Positions 10,949-22,250 of a stretch of 64,000 nt of DNA are shown here, one piece after another (within the stretch, counting starts at the first letter, position 1; every line of letters begins with the position of its first letter). The stretch is from Annona cherimola (lineage: Eukaryota > Streptophyta > Magnoliopsida > Magnoliales > Annonaceae), in assembly GCA_030490835.1 (NCBI GenBank), contig CM059972.1:41271452-41335451 (forward strand), in the 5' to 3' direction. The notes under the pieces are model-generated. The model did not search any database, was not told where the DNA came from, and saw only the letters and a list, made by a program, of their open reading frames with translations. Both the position numbers and the translations under genes were made by a program.

Positions 10949-10970
10949 GTAAATCTTATCTCTTTGGTAC
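10934..10970 (-). promoter_or_regulatory. Gag-pol junction, 37-nt GT...AG segment, unit 1
   Basis: On the minus strand the segment starts GTACCAAAG and ends in a pyrimidine-rich run plus CAG. It contains the gag stop TAA (10956-10958). The gag and pol frames overlap at 10956-10975 and differ by +1. The same 37-nt spacing is found at 17874-17910, 32640-32676 and 40308-40344. Confidence 0.6.
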
Positions 10971-12809
10971 CCATTTTATGGGTCCATTTGGGTTAGTAAA
11001 ATGATTCAATCTTCGTAATTCTAACTTAGAAAGCCCAAATCTTGTGTTCCTTGGAACCCAAACTAGCTTTGCACCATGGTCATATAACTTCTTGAAGTTA
11101 CACTTGTAAGCTTTATGACCCATTTTATTACAGAAATTGCAGACCATTGGTAGTCTAGGAGTAGGCCTCCAATTGCATTTTGGTTCAAAAGTTGGTCTTT
11201 TAATCCACATAACATTTTTCTTTTGTGGCTTATAAATTGGTGCAGTTTTAGCTTGATATTTTCCAAGTTTCGGCACATTTGATTTGCCACTTTCTTTTTG
11301 CTCAAATATATTGTACCCAAGACCTCTTTTATCCTTTTGTGAGGTCATGTTCAGAAACATCTTCACACTTTCTCCTGGATTAGAGAACTTTCCTAATGAG
11401 TCATTTAATGATTTGTTCTCCTTTTTCAATTTTTCTGCCTCTTTCAACAGTGATTCATTTTCTTCTTTCAGTTTTGCTGATTTTTCAGCTAGTTTTCCAT
11501 TTTCAACAATAACTAAGTTGCACTGTTGTCTCTTCAATGACAGCTTGTTTCCTAGCCTCTTAATTTCCTCATATAATGAATCATAAGCAATTTGTAGTTC
11601 TTCTAATTCAGCACATTTGAGGCAATTTTGAAAAGAAGAATAACTTGATTGAGAATAGCAAGGTTTGGAAGTTACCTCATCATTGCTTGTACATTTGGTT
11701 GAGGTGGATTGTTCTTCCAAAACTTCAGTCGTGTTTAAGCATAGCAAGTCCTCTTCTTGCTCGATTCGTCCCATGCAACATATTCTTGCACAGTTGGCTG
11801 CATCATTTTCGTCGGTTGAAGAGCTGCATGTTGATGAAGTCTCCTCGTTGACGAACATGCCTCTTCCTCTTGGCCTTTGGTATTTTCTTCTTTCATGACT
11901 CTCCTTTGGCCTTTCTTCTGGTGTAGGACATTGAGCTTGCATATGTCCTACGCCCCCGCATCGGTAGCATTTTGTAACCTCCTTTTTCTTTTCTTTATGT
12001 GGTCTTTCTTTGAAGTCTTTGAGGTTCTTTTCTTTTCTCACAAATTTCCGGAATTTGCGAGTGAGAAAAGCAATGTCTTCATCATCGTTATGAGATGAAG
12101 AGGTGGATCCATCTAAATTGTGAGTGGCCTTGAGTGCAATGGTTCTCTTCCCTTTGTGATTATCTTCGTTTCTTCTCCTAATTAGCTCATGTGATATTAA
12201 TGAGCTAATAAGATCTTCTAGCTTCAAAGTGTTTAGGTCTTTGGCTTCTTCAATTGCCGTTATCTTTGGAGTCCATGAATCCGGTAGAGCTCTCAATATC
12301 TTCATAACCTGTTCGGATTCAGAAATAGCCTTTCCAAGACCTTTTAGAGCATTAGTTATCTTAGAAAATCTAGCAAACATTTCAGAAATATTTTCTGTGT
12401 CTAGCATTCTAAAACTTTCCAATTCTCCTATCAAGATATTTCTCCTAGTCCCTTGGACTTGAGAGGTTCCTTCATAAATGGATGTTAGAGTATCCCATAT
12501 CTCCTTGGCGGTTAGGCAAGATGATACTCTATCATATTCCGAAGCCGTAAGAGCACAAAATAAAGAGTTCATAGCCTTAGCATTGCTCTTGACGGTTCTT
12601 ACTTCCTCTTCGGTCCATTTGGAAGCTCTTTCATCAATTGGCAAAGTTACACCATCTTGGATAGCAATCCAAGAATCCATATCGGTAGCCATGATGAGTT
12701 GCTTCATACGAAGCTTCCAATAGCCAAAGTTGTTCCCATCAAACAATGGTGGCCTTGTAAAAGATTGGCCCTCGGCAAAAGCGGGAACGGAAGTAGATTG
12801 GGATGCCAT
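10956..12809 (-). CDS. gag: Copia Gag, dimer unit 1
   Basis: A 617-residue Gag of the UBN2/copia gag type (about residues 20-220), with a first CCHC zinc knuckle at 281-294, a predicted coiled coil at about 400-475, and a second CCHC knuckle at 557-570. Gag would form the virus-like particle and bind the element RNA. The ATG at 12809 lies about 30 nt inside the primer-binding site, as expected for the first start on the element transcript. Gag is longer than in most Copia elements because of the coiled coil and second knuckle. It ends in a WVPKR motif and a UAA. It differs from unit 2 at residues 206 (Ile/Met) and 363 (Val/Ile). Confidence 0.93.
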   Translation of the reverse strand: MASQSTSVPAFAEGQSFTRPPLFDGNNFGYWKLRMKQLIMATDMDSWIAIQDGVTLPIDERASKWTEEEVRTVKSNAKAMNSLFCALTASEYDRVSSCLTAKEIWDTLTSIYEGTSQVQGTRRNILIGELESFRMLDTENISEMFARFSKITNALKGLGKAISESEQVMKILRALPDSWTPKITAIEEAKDLNTLKLEDLISSLISHELIRRRNEDNHKGKRTIALKATHNLDGSTSSSHNDDEDIAFLTRKFRKFVRKEKNLKDFKERPHKEKKKEVTKCYRCGGVGHMQAQCPTPEERPKESHERRKYQRPRGRGMFVNEETSSTCSSSTDENDAANCARICCMGRIEQEEDLLCLNTTEVLEEQSTSTKCTSNDEVTSKPCYSQSSYSSFQNCLKCAELEELQIAYDSLYEEIKRLGNKLSLKRQQCNLVIVENGKLAEKSAKLKEENESLLKEAEKLKKENKSLNDSLGKFSNPGESVKMFLNMTSQKDKRGLGYNIFEQKESGKSNVPKLGKYQAKTAPIYKPQKKNVMWIKRPTFEPKCNWRPTPRLPMVCNFCNKMGHKAYKCNFKKLYDHGAKLVWVPRNTRFGLSKLELRRLNHFTNPNGPIKWVPKR

Positions 12810-12840
12810 GATAATGGATCTCTTTGATTCAATTCAAAGA

Positions 12841-12856
12841 CCTGCTCTGATACCAC
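12841..12856 (-). promoter_or_regulatory. Primer-binding site, tRNA-iMet type, unit 1
   Basis: On the minus strand GTGGTATCAGAGCAGG directly follows the LTR end. It matches the TGGTATCAGAGC site complementary to the 3' end of initiator tRNA-Met that is common in plant Copia elements. Confidence 0.88.
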
Positions 12857-12857
12857 T

Positions 12858-14501
12858 TGTTGGGTCCCGAATTGATGGCAAAACCCAAGAGGGGAGGGGT
12901 GAATTGGGTTCTTAAAAATTTATAACTCAAATAGAAACTTTACCCCGGATTAATCTAGTCCCCTTGAATGAAGAAACAGAATGGAAAGCAAAGTAATGTA
13001 GAGAGCAGAAATAAAAACAAGTAGACAAGAATTTTTATAGTGGTTCGGGCAACCTCCCTACTCCACTCTTCCAAGCTCACACACCTTGTGACTTGGGTTC
13101 CACTATTGTATTCTCTCAATACAATTAGAGCCTCTTGCTCTCTTCTAGATTCAAAGCTCTAGGGGGCATATACAACTAGAGCCTCTTGCTCTCTTCTAGA
13201 TTCTAGCTCTAGGGGGCATCAGCAACTAGCACAAGTAGGTGATGAGTCACACTCCAATCACACACTACTTTGCTATAACTTGATCTTAGCTACCCAAGCT
13301 AAATCAAGTTCAATACAAACAAATAATCAATGAAAGAAATCTACACTTTACAGATGTGTAGAAGCAGTTTGGCGCAGAGAAGAACTTGTGGTAGGCTTTG
13401 AAGAATCTGAAGTGAAGCTCTTGCAGTTTTGAAGTGTAGTTCTTCCTCTCTTGATTGGCTTGATCACTTTAATGCTCTTGTAGATAGGAGTTATGCTCAC
13501 TTAATGTTTTCCAACTACTTCCCTCGTCCACCATGAATGTCATTTATAATTTTGGAGGGAATCCGAACGTTAGAAGGTAGGTGGCGCGCATTTAATGCGC
13601 CAACGTTCGAATAAAATCCGACCGTTGCGACTCAAGTCGCAGGTGGAGTCGACTTCGGGTGCGACTTCGCCCAAGTCGCAGATGAAGTCGACTTCGGGTG
13701 CGACTTCGCGAACTTCGGTCTTCAGTTTCAACGCTGGAAGGTTTCGCCCGTTCTGAAGTCGATCATGAAGTCGACTTGGCTTTGCGACTTCACTCAAGTC
13801 TCAGATGGGGTCGACTTGGCCTTGCGACTTCACTGTCATGATGTTCTTGAACATTTGTGAATCTTGAAAATCTTGACTTTGATTCATCTTGAATCTTGAC
13901 TCATGTAATCTTAGATATCTTCTTGATTTGAATGATTGAGTTTATGCTTCTTGCTTGTACTTGGATTTGTCTTCAAATGTTTCAGCTTGAGTATCTATGT
14001 TGCCTTGATCTTCATCTTCATTTAGTTTGGCTTGAAATCAAGTAATCCATAACTTGTCATTTGAAGTTTTCCGTCTGCCTGAGCGAAGTCGATGTCTGAG
14101 TCGACTTCGGCTGCGACTTCACCTCAAGTCGCACATGGAGTCGACTTGGGGTGCGACTTCGGCACGTTGTGTTCTGAACGTCGACTTTGGAAGGTTTTGC
14201 TCGACTGAAGTCGATGGTGAGGTCGACTTCGTTTGCGACTTGGCTACCCAAGTCGCAGGTGGAGTCGACTTGGCCTGCGACTTCACCTTCCTGTCTTCCG
14301 TTTTCAACTCTGGACAGTTCTGCACATTTGAAGTCGATCTTGAAGTCGACTTGGGGAACGACTTGGCCTTCCATACTTGTTTTTCTTCAAATGGTTATTC
14401 CTTAAACATTTCCACAAACTTGTTAGTAGCCAAGACTTACTCAAATTGATTTGTTAATCATCAAAACATAGATTTAGCTAGTTTTCCACATATTTCCAAC
14501 A
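12858..14501 (-). repeat. LTR2, shared central LTR of the dimer
   Basis: It serves as 5' LTR of unit 1 and 3' LTR of unit 2. Apparent private bases are A in TGCTATAACT (near 13277) and T in CCATGAATGT (near 13540). It lacks target duplications on both sides. Confidence 0.93.
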
Positions 14502-14813
14502 ATCTCCCCCTTTTTGATGATTGACAAAACCGATTTGAGTGTATACCTTTCAATTAAAAAATAACATACTTAGCAATAAAATAACATGCTTAGCAATCCT
14601 TCAATATTTAACAAACATTCAAACTCTTTTCCCAATCATATCAAATCCTTTTCTTCTTAAGCATATTCATATGAATTCAATCCTATTCTTCTCCCCCTTT
14701 GGACTCAAATCCTACTCTTCTCCCCCTTTTTGTCAATATATCAAAAAGGTTAGAGGGTAAAGAAACAAGTGGGTTTGCTCCCCCTAAATGGGTGCTCCCC
14801 CTCAATTTATGCT
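14502..14813 (-). other. Polypurine tract and 3' untranslated region, unit 2
   Basis: The polypurine tract is at 14502-14515. Additional GGGGGAG runs occur at the same offsets as in unit 1. No coding sequence is present. Confidence 0.75.
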
Positions 14814-17800
14814 TTAAGTGAGTTCAAGCATTCCCATGTCATTTCTAATCTTATAAAATGCTTCTTTTGCTAGGGGCTTAGTGAATATATCTGCAACTTG
14901 ATCCTCTGTTCTTACATATACCAAACATATGTCATGATTTTCTACATGTTCTCTAATGAAATGATGTCTAAGGTCTATATGTTTGGTCCTAGAATGCAAG
15001 ACTGGATTCTTGGTTAGACATATGGCACTGGTATTGTCACATTTGATAGGTATATCTTTAAAATCCATGCCATAGTCCCTAAGTTGCTGTTTCATCCAAA
15101 GTAATTGAGCACAACAGCTCCCGGCGGCAATATATTCGGCTTCCGCCGTAGATAGAGCAACACTAGTTTGTTTTCTTGAAAACCATGAAACCAACATGCT
15201 TCCAAGAAACTGACATGTTCCACTAGTGCTTTTTCTATCTACTTTGTAACCAGCAAAATCCGCATCCGAGTAGCCGATTAGATCAAAATTAGAGCCCTTT
15301 GGATACCATAGTCCTAAATTGGTAGTGTCTACTAGATATCTAAAAATTCTTTTCACAGCTACCAAGTGTGATTCTTTTGGGCATGATTGAAACCTAGAGC
15401 ACATACACACACTAAACAAAATATCTGGCCTAGAAGCAGTTAAATACAATAAGGAACCTATCATGCTTCTATACAATTTTAAATCAACTACTTTGCCCTT
15501 CTCATCTTTGTCCATTTTGATTGTGGAGCTCATGGGCGTGTTTGCTCCTTTGCTATTCTCCATGCCAAACTTCTTTAGCATTTCCTTGATATACTTGGAC
15601 TGGTTTATGAAGATTCCTTCATTTAATTGCTTGATTTGCAGTCCAAGGAAGAAGTTTAGCTCTCCCATCATGCTCATCTCAAACTCTTTCTGCATAAGCT
15701 CAGAAAATTCTTGGCAAAGAGTTTCATTAGTAGCACCAAAAATAATATCATCTACATAAATCTGAATGATCAATATATCCTTTCCATTGTACTTGATAAA
15801 CAAAGTGGTGTCTACATTTCCTTTTTGAAAATCATGATCAATCAGAAATTTGCTTAGTCTATCATACCAAGTTCTTGGAGCTTGTTTTAATTCATATAAT
15901 GCTTTGGTTAGCTTGTATACAAATTTAGATTGATCTTTTTCCTCAAATCCAGGTGGTTGTTCTACATACACCTCTTCATTTATATAACCATTCAGAAATG
16001 CACTTTTGACATCCATTTGAAACAATTTAAAGTTCATGTGAGATGCAAAAGCTAGTAAGATACGAATTGCCTCTAATCTAGCAACCGGGGCATAGGATTC
16101 TTCAAAATCTATTCCTTCTTCTTGTGAGTATCCTTTTGCCACAAGTCTAGCTTTGTTCCTCACTACAAGTCCACTTTCATCTAATTTGTTCCTAAAGACC
16201 CACTTGGTGCCAATAATAGTACAATCATTTGGTCTAGGAACAAGGTGCCAAACTTGATTTCTTTCAAATTGATTTAGCTCTTCTTGCATTGCTATAATCC
16301 AGTTTTCATCATCAAGAGCTTGTTCAATATTAGAAGGTTCAATCTTGGATACAAAAGCATATTGTCCACACACATTTTGCTTTGACCTTCTCGTTTTTAC
16401 ACCTTCATACACATTTCCTATAACTTGCTCAATTGGATGTGCATGATTGAATTTTAAATCAGTTGGAGGTTTATAGGAATTGTTACCTTCACTTACCCTT
16501 TCCTCCATGGAATCTTCTTGCTTTTCCACATGCAGCCTTTCAAGGCCATTTGCTATGTCATCTGCATCACTTGAATCATCCTTTCTTTCAAAGCATGGGT
16601 TAGTTTCATCAAAAACAACATGTATGGATTCTTCTACAACTTGGTTTCGTTTATTGAAAACTCTATATGCTTTGCTATTTGATGAATAACCAAGGAATAT
16701 TGCTTCATCACTTTTAGCATCAAGTTTTCCCAAGTTGGTTTTTCCATTGTTCAGAACATAACATGTGCATCCAAAAGCATGAAAATAAGATATGTTTGGT
16801 TTCCTTCCTTTCCATAGCTCATATGGGGTCTTTTTCAAGATTGCTCTAATGGTAACTCGATTTAAAACATGACAAGCTGTGCTCATAGCTTCACCCCAAA
16901 ACTTCTTGGATAATTTGCTCTCATTTATCATTGTTCTAGCCATCTCTTGTATAGTTCTGTTTTTCCTTTCAACTACTCCATTTTGTTGTGGAGTTCTTGG
17001 TGCAGAAAATGTGTGATGAATTCCTTTTTCATTACATAATTCTATGAATCGTTTGTTTTCAAATTCACCACCATGGTCACTTCTTATAGACATAATAGTA
17101 CTTTGTTTTTCATTTTCCACCAAGTTTACAAAAGTTGAAAACATAGAGAAAGCTTCATCTTTGCTAGCTAAGAGAATTATCCATGTGAATCTTGAAAAGT
17201 CATCTACAATAACAAATACATATTTCTTTCCACCAATGGTTAAAATGTCGGATGGTCCATATAGATCCATGTGTAGCAATTCAAGTGGCCTTGTGGTGGA
17301 AATCTCCTTTTTGGTAGAAAAAGACATCTTTGGTTGTTTAGATAATTGACATGCCTTGCAAATTTTGTCTTTGTCATATTTCAACTTTGGCAAGCCTTCT
17401 ACCAAATTCTTTTTCCATAGGGTCTTTATGTTTGACATATTCACATGTCCAAGTCTTTTATGCCAAACCCATGGATCATTTTCAATGGCCATTAGACATT
17501 GACCATCTAGTTCATCAAGTGAAATCAAATATACATTTCCATGTCTTCTTCCACTAAACATGATATGCTCACCATCAAATACATTGCATATAGATGATTC
17601 AAACACAACCTTATATCCTTTATCACATAATTGGCTAATGCTCATTAAGTTACGCTTGAGTCCTTCAACAAACAAAACATCCTCCATGCATGCATTTGAG
17701 CTACTGTAAATATTTCCTTTACCTTTGATTTTACCTTTCTCATTATTACCAAAGGCAACCGTTCCGTCGTTGCAAGGCTTAAGTTTGTGAAATAAGCTTC

Positions 17801-17888
17801 TTTCTCCAGTCATGTGCCTTGAACAACCGCTGTCCATGAACCATATACTGTTTGCCTTTGCCTTGAAACAAATCTGAAAAATAAGCAA
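14814..17888 (-). CDS. pol: Copia pol polyprotein, dimer unit 2
   Basis: A 1024-residue frame with every catalytic residue of unit 1 present: protease D-S-G, integrase D-D-35-E, YVDD, and RNase H D/E/D. It has Val583, the residue shared with the plus-strand relative, but Thr673 where unit 1 and the relative have Ala in the KQAPRAWYD motif. No stop or frameshift was seen. With the gag next to it, this is the most plausible autonomous copy in the window. As in unit 1, the listed start is not an ATG, and the frame overlaps gag by 20 nt in the +1 frame. Confidence 0.93.
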   Translation of the reverse strand: MLIFQICFKAKANSIWFMDSGCSRHMTGERSLFHKLKPCNDGTVAFGNNEKGKIKGKGNIYSSSNACMEDVLFVEGLKRNLMSISQLCDKGYKVVFESSICNVFDGEHIMFSGRRHGNVYLISLDELDGQCLMAIENDPWVWHKRLGHVNMSNIKTLWKKNLVEGLPKLKYDKDKICKACQLSKQPKMSFSTKKEISTTRPLELLHMDLYGPSDILTIGGKKYVFVIVDDFSRFTWIILLASKDEAFSMFSTFVNLVENEKQSTIMSIRSDHGGEFENKRFIELCNEKGIHHTFSAPRTPQQNGVVERKNRTIQEMARTMINESKLSKKFWGEAMSTACHVLNRVTIRAILKKTPYELWKGRKPNISYFHAFGCTCYVLNNGKTNLGKLDAKSDEAIFLGYSSNSKAYRVFNKRNQVVEESIHVVFDETNPCFERKDDSSDADDIANGLERLHVEKQEDSMEERVSEGNNSYKPPTDLKFNHAHPIEQVIGNVYEGVKTRRSKQNVCGQYAFVSKIEPSNIEQALDDENWIIAMQEELNQFERNQVWHLVPRPNDCTIIGTKWVFRNKLDESGLVVRNKARLVAKGYSQEEGIDFEESYAPVARLEAIRILLAFASHMNFKLFQMDVKSAFLNGYINEEVYVEQPPGFEEKDQSKFVYKLTKALYELKQAPRTWYDRLSKFLIDHDFQKGNVDTTLFIKYNGKDILIIQIYVDDIIFGATNETLCQEFSELMQKEFEMSMMGELNFFLGLQIKQLNEGIFINQSKYIKEMLKKFGMENSKGANTPMSSTIKMDKDEKGKVVDLKLYRSMIGSLLYLTASRPDILFSVCMCSRFQSCPKESHLVAVKRIFRYLVDTTNLGLWYPKGSNFDLIGYSDADFAGYKVDRKSTSGTCQFLGSMLVSWFSRKQTSVALSTAEAEYIAAGSCCAQLLWMKQQLRDYGMDFKDIPIKCDNTSAICLTKNPVLHSRTKHIDLRHHFIREHVENHDICLVYVRTEDQVADIFTKPLAKEAFYKIRNDMGMLELT

Positions 17889-17910
17889 GTAAATCTTATC
17901 TCTTTGGTAC
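17874..17910 (-). promoter_or_regulatory. Gag-pol junction, 37-nt GT...AG segment, unit 2
   Basis: It appears identical to the unit 1 junction. The gag stop lies inside it and the pol frame is +1 relative to gag. Confidence 0.6.
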
Positions 17911-19749
17911 CCATTTTATGGGTCCATTTGGGTTAGTAAAATGATTCAATCTTCGTAATTCTAACTTAGAAAGCCCAAATCTTGTGTTCCTTGGAACCCA
18001 AACTAGCTTTGCACCATGGTCATATAACTTCTTGAAGTTACACTTGTAAGCTTTATGACCCATTTTATTACAGAAATTGCAGACCATTGGTAGTCTAGGA
18101 GTAGGCCTCCAATTGCATTTTGGTTCAAAAGTTGGTCTTTTAATCCACATAACATTTTTCTTTTGTGGCTTATAAATTGGTGCAGTTTTAGCTTGATATT
18201 TTCCAAGTTTCGGCACATTTGATTTGCCACTTTCTTTTTGCTCAAATATATTGTACCCAAGACCTCTTTTATCCTTTTGTGAGGTCATGTTCAGAAACAT
18301 CTTCACACTTTCTCCTGGATTAGAGAACTTTCCTAATGAGTCATTTAATGATTTGTTCTCCTTTTTCAATTTTTCTGCCTCTTTCAACAGTGATTCATTT
18401 TCTTCTTTCAGTTTTGCTGATTTTTCAGCTAGTTTTCCATTTTCAACAATAACTAAGTTGCACTGTTGTCTCTTCAATGACAGCTTGTTTCCTAGCCTCT
18501 TAATTTCCTCATATAATGAATCATAAGCAATTTGTAGTTCTTCTAATTCAGCACATTTGAGGCAATTTTGAAAAGAAGAATAACTTGATTGAGAATAGCA
18601 AGGTTTGGAAGTTACCTCATCATTGCTTGTACATTTGGTTGAGGTGGATTGTTCTTCCAAAATTTCAGTCGTGTTTAAGCATAGCAAGTCCTCTTCTTGC
18701 TCGATTCGTCCCATGCAACATATTCTTGCACAGTTGGCTGCATCATTTTCGTCGGTTGAAGAGCTGCATGTTGATGAAGTCTCCTCGTTGACGAACATGC
18801 CTCTTCCTCTTGGCCTTTGGTATTTTCTTCTTTCATGACTCTCCTTTGGCCTTTCTTCTGGTGTAGGACATTGAGCTTGCATATGTCCTACGCCCCCGCA
18901 TCGGTAGCATTTTGTAACCTCCTTTTTCTTTTCTTTATGTGGTCTTTCTTTGAAGTCTTTGAGGTTCTTTTCTTTTCTCACAAATTTCCGGAATTTGCGA
19001 GTGAGAAAAGCAATGTCTTCATCATCGTTATGAGATGAAGAGGTGGATCCATCTAAATTGTGAGTGGCCTTGAGTGCAATGGTTCTCTTCCCTTTGTGAT
19101 TATCTTCGTTTCTTCTCCTAATTAGCTCATGTGACATTAATGAGCTAATAAGATCTTCTAGCTTCAAAGTGTTTAGGTCTTTGGCTTCTTCAATTGCCGT
19201 TATCTTTGGAGTCCATGAATCCGGTAGAGCTCTCAATATCTTCATAACCTGTTCGGATTCAGAAATAGCCTTTCCAAGACCTTTTAGGGCATTAGTAATC
19301 TTAGAAAATCTAGCAAACATTTCAGAAATATTTTCTGTGTCTAGCATTCTAAAACTTTCCAATTCTCCTATCAAGATATTTCTCCTAGTCCCTTGGACTT
19401 GAGAGGTTCCTTCATAAATGGATGTTAGAGTATCCCATATCTCCTTGGCGGTTAGGCAAGATGATACTCTATCATATTCCGAAGCCGTAAGAGCACAAAA
19501 TAAAGAGTTCATAGCCTTAGCATTGCTCTTGACGGTTCTTACTTCCTCTTCGGTCCATTTGGAAGCTCTTTCATCAATTGGCAAAGTTACACCATCTTGG
19601 ATAGCAATCCAAGAATCCATATCGGTAGCCATGATGAGTTGCTTCATACGAAGCTTCCAATAGCCAAAGTTGTTCCCATCAAACAATGGTGGCCTTGTAA
19701 AAGATTGGCCCTCGGCAAAAGCGGGAACGGAAGTAGATTGGGATGCCAT
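17896..19749 (-). CDS. gag: Copia Gag, dimer unit 2
   Basis: A 617-residue Gag with both zinc knuckles and the coiled coil intact. It has Met206 and Ile363; the plus-strand element also has Met at the first of these positions. The start codon, stop and spacing to the primer site are the same as in unit 1. No damage was seen, so the protein should be capable of particle assembly if expressed. Confidence 0.93.
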   Translation of the reverse strand: MASQSTSVPAFAEGQSFTRPPLFDGNNFGYWKLRMKQLIMATDMDSWIAIQDGVTLPIDERASKWTEEEVRTVKSNAKAMNSLFCALTASEYDRVSSCLTAKEIWDTLTSIYEGTSQVQGTRRNILIGELESFRMLDTENISEMFARFSKITNALKGLGKAISESEQVMKILRALPDSWTPKITAIEEAKDLNTLKLEDLISSLMSHELIRRRNEDNHKGKRTIALKATHNLDGSTSSSHNDDEDIAFLTRKFRKFVRKEKNLKDFKERPHKEKKKEVTKCYRCGGVGHMQAQCPTPEERPKESHERRKYQRPRGRGMFVNEETSSTCSSSTDENDAANCARICCMGRIEQEEDLLCLNTTEILEEQSTSTKCTSNDEVTSKPCYSQSSYSSFQNCLKCAELEELQIAYDSLYEEIKRLGNKLSLKRQQCNLVIVENGKLAEKSAKLKEENESLLKEAEKLKKENKSLNDSLGKFSNPGESVKMFLNMTSQKDKRGLGYNIFEQKESGKSNVPKLGKYQAKTAPIYKPQKKNVMWIKRPTFEPKCNWRPTPRLPMVCNFCNKMGHKAYKCNFKKLYDHGAKLVWVPRNTRFGLSKLELRRLNHFTNPNGPIKWVPKR

Positions 19750-19780
19750 GATAATGGATCTCTTTGATTCAATTCAAAGA

Positions 19781-19796
19781 CCTGCTCTGATACCAC
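19781..19796 (-). promoter_or_regulatory. Primer-binding site, tRNA-iMet type, unit 2
   Basis: Same sequence as 12841-12856, immediately inside LTR3. Confidence 0.88.
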
Positions 19797-19797
19797 T

Positions 19798-21441
19798 TGT
19801 TGGGTCCCGAATTGATGGCAAAACCCAAGAGGGGAGGGGTGAATTGGGTTCTTAAAAATTTATAACTCAAATAGAAACTTTACCCCGGATTAATCTAGTC
19901 CCCTTGAATGAAGAAACAGAATGGAAAGCAAAGTAATGTAGAGAGCAGAAATAAAAACAAGTAGACAAGAATTTTTATAGTGGTTCGGGCAACCTCCCTA
20001 CTCCACTCTTCCAAGCTCACACACCTTGTGACTTGGGTTCCACTATTGTATTCTCTCAATACAATTAGAGCCTCTTGCTCTCTTCTAGATTCAAAGCTCT
20101 AGGGGGCATATACAACTAGAGCCTCTTGCTCTCTTCTAGATTCTAGCTCTAGGGGACATCAGCAACTAGCACAAGTAGGTGATGAGTCACACTCCAATCA
20201 CACACTACTTTGCTATCACTTGATCTTAGCTACCCAAGCTAAATCAAGTTCAATACAAACAAATAATCAATGAAAGAAATCTACACTTTACAGATGTGTA
20301 GAAGCAGTTTGGCGCAGAGAAGAACTTGTGGTAGGCTTTGAAGAATCTGAAGTGAAGCTCTTGCAGTTTTGAAGTGTAGTTCTTCCTCTCTTGATTGGCT
20401 TGATCACTTTAATGCTCTTGTAGATAGGAGTTATGCTCACTTAATGTTTTCCAACTACTTCCCTCGTCCACCATGAATGCCATTTATAATTTTGGAGGGA
20501 ATCCGAACGTTAGAAGGTAGGTGGCGCGCATTTAATGCGCCAACGTTCGAATAAAATCCGACCGTTGCGACTCAAGTCGCAGGTGGAGTCGACTTCGGGT
20601 GCGACTTCGCCCAAGTCGCAGATGAAGTCGACTTCGGGTGCGACTTCGCGAACTTCGGTCTTCAGTTTCAACGCTGGAAGGTTTCGCCCGTTCTGAAGTC
20701 GATCATGAAGTCGACTTGGCTTTGCGACTTCACTCAAGTCTCAGATGGGGTCGACTTGGCCTTGCGACTTCACTGTCATGATGTTCTTGAACATTTGTGA
20801 ATCTTGAAAATCTTGACTTTGATTCATCTTGAATCTTGACTCATGTAATCTTAGATATCTTCTTGATTTGAATGATTGAGTTTATGCTTCTTGCTTGTAC
20901 TTGGATTTGTCTTCAAATGTTTCAGCTTGAGTATCTATGTTGCCTTGATCTTCATCTTCATTTAGTTTGGCTTGAAATCAAGTAATCCATAACTTGTCAT
21001 TTGAAGTTTTCCGTCTGCCTGAGCGAAGTCGATGTCTGAGTCGACTTCGGCTGCGACTTCACCTCAAGTCGCACATGGAGTCGACTTGGGGTGCGACTTC
21101 GGCACGTTGTGTTCTGAACGTCGACTTTGGAAGGTTTTGCTCGACTGAAGTCGATGGTGAGGTCGACTTCATTTGCGACTTGGCTACCCAAGTCGCAGGT
21201 GGAGTCGACTTGGCCTGCGACTTCACCTTCCTGTCTTCCGTTTTCAACTCTGGACAGTTCTGCACATTTGAAGTCGATCTTGAAGTCGACTTGGGGAACG
21301 ACTTGGCCTTCCATACTTGTTTTTCTTCAAATGGTTATTCCTTAAACATTTCCACAAACTTGTTAGTAGCCAAGACTTACTCAAATTGATTTGTTAATCA
21401 TCAAAACATAGATTTAGCTAGTTTTCCACATATTTCCAACA
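19798..21441 (-). repeat. LTR3, outer 5' LTR of the dimer
   Basis: Same ends as LTR1. Apparent private bases are an A in AGGGGACATC (near 20156) and an A in GACTTCATTTG (near 21171). It is followed at 21442-21446 by the AGAAT duplication. Confidence 0.93.
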
Positions 21442-21866
21442 AGAATTTCTCCAGCAAAAGCAGTAGAGAGCTCATCTCATGAATTGAAAGTGTCGGGTGG
21501 CATAGAATAGAACCACTCGCTTGCCCAATTACGAAGAGAAAATGGGAAAAGTTGAAGACGGATTACCTCGCGTGAGATGTTTTGCACCTTGATTGTGTTG
21601 TATAATTGCAGGAATTTAGTCATGTGTACGGTCAGGTTTTCAGAGAGTAGTCCTACAAATTGGTCCTATTGAACCATCCGGATAAGCCCAGGATTGAGTT
21701 CAAAGCTTCTTACATCAATATCTGATTCCACTATGCACGATTGAAATCCTCGAGGGTTCGGGCGGTTACGATCGCTAAGAGTTATCCTTCTTGGAGGAGT
21801 GTTGTTCTCAGCCTGGCCTTCCTCCTGCTCTTGATGTGGCGGGTTTGGATTGTTGTGTTCCGCCAT
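21442..21866 (-). pseudogene. Gypsy gag, N-terminal half
   Basis: The ATG at 21866 opens a frame with a Gln/Pro/Asn-rich N-terminus (66 residues visible), which is disrupted and then resumes as the first half of a Retrotrans_gag domain (motifs FPFSLRNWASEW and MPPDTFNS). At 21477-21479 a TGA replaces a Trp codon that is conserved in the family. The domain is then cut by the Copia dimer and continues at 5917. Because of the stop, this gag is not expected to be full length. Confidence 0.75.
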
Positions 21867-22226
21867 GGTGTCTTGAGAAGATTGCTACTGCTTGTAGTCA
21901 CGAACTCTTTGCCTAAAAGAACGTTCAATCTCAAGGTCAGCGACAAAGAGTTTTTCAGCTAGTTGTTTCGCAAAGTTTCGGGTATGTGGGTGCATACAAA
22001 GATTTACTAGCTAGTTCAGAAAAAATGAAACCAAATAAGAATGAGAGATGGAAAAGAAATAAAATAAAAAAATAAAAAATAAAAAATAAAATAAAATAAA
22101 ATAAAAATAATAAAAATAAAAATAGATAGAGACAAAAGACAAAAAGTAAAAAAAATAGACCAAAAAATAGAGAAGGGAAAAAACAAAGAAAGTATATAAA
22201 AAGAAAATTTAAAGTAATGTCGAATT
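21867..22226 (-). other. 5' leader of the Gypsy element, with an A-rich tract
   Basis: The leader lies between the primer site and the gag ATG. At about 22040-22200 the plus strand is a low-complexity run of AAAATA-type repeats. No gene is visible. Confidence 0.6.
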
Positions 22227-22243
22227 CCCCGACAACGGTGCCA
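22227..22243 (-). promoter_or_regulatory. Primer-binding site, tRNA-Asp type, Gypsy element
   Basis: On the minus strand TGGCACCGTTGTCGGGG matches the complement of the plant tRNA-Asp 3' end (TGGCGCCGTTGCCGGGG) at 15 of 17 positions. This primer is usual for Athila/Tat-type Gypsy elements. Confidence 0.8.
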
Positions 22244-22250
22244 AAAAACT

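Larger units (their letters stand above)
5918..21441 (-). mobile_element. Tandem Copia (Sirevirus-type) dimer: LTR-INT-LTR-INT-LTR
   Basis: Three LTRs of 1644 bp start at 5918, 12858 and 19798, spaced exactly 6940 bp apart. They separate two internal regions of 5296 bp, each with gag, pol, a tRNA-iMet-type primer site and a polypurine tract. Only the outer ends carry the target duplication AGAAT (5913-5917 and 21442-21446), so the array occupies one insertion site. By eye the internals differ at about seven positions, and each LTR differs from the other two at about two private positions. The order of domains (protease, integrase, reverse transcriptase, RNase H) is Copia. The long LTR and repeat-rich U3 fit the Sirevirus (SIRE/Maximus) lineage. 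Confidence 0.92.

Noticed and set aside
10934..10970. Ordinary spliceosomal intron at the gag-pol junction
   Set aside because: At 37 nt it is below the usual minimum for plant introns. It is kept as an open question in the findings, not annotated as an intron.
12841..12856. tRNA gene fragment
   Set aside because: It is only the primer-binding site complementary to tRNA-iMet. The same holds for 22227-22243 (tRNA-Asp).
5918..21441. Assembly artefact creating the tandem copy
   Set aside because: The two units and three LTRs carry different private bases, which argues for real copies. It cannot be fully excluded without long reads.
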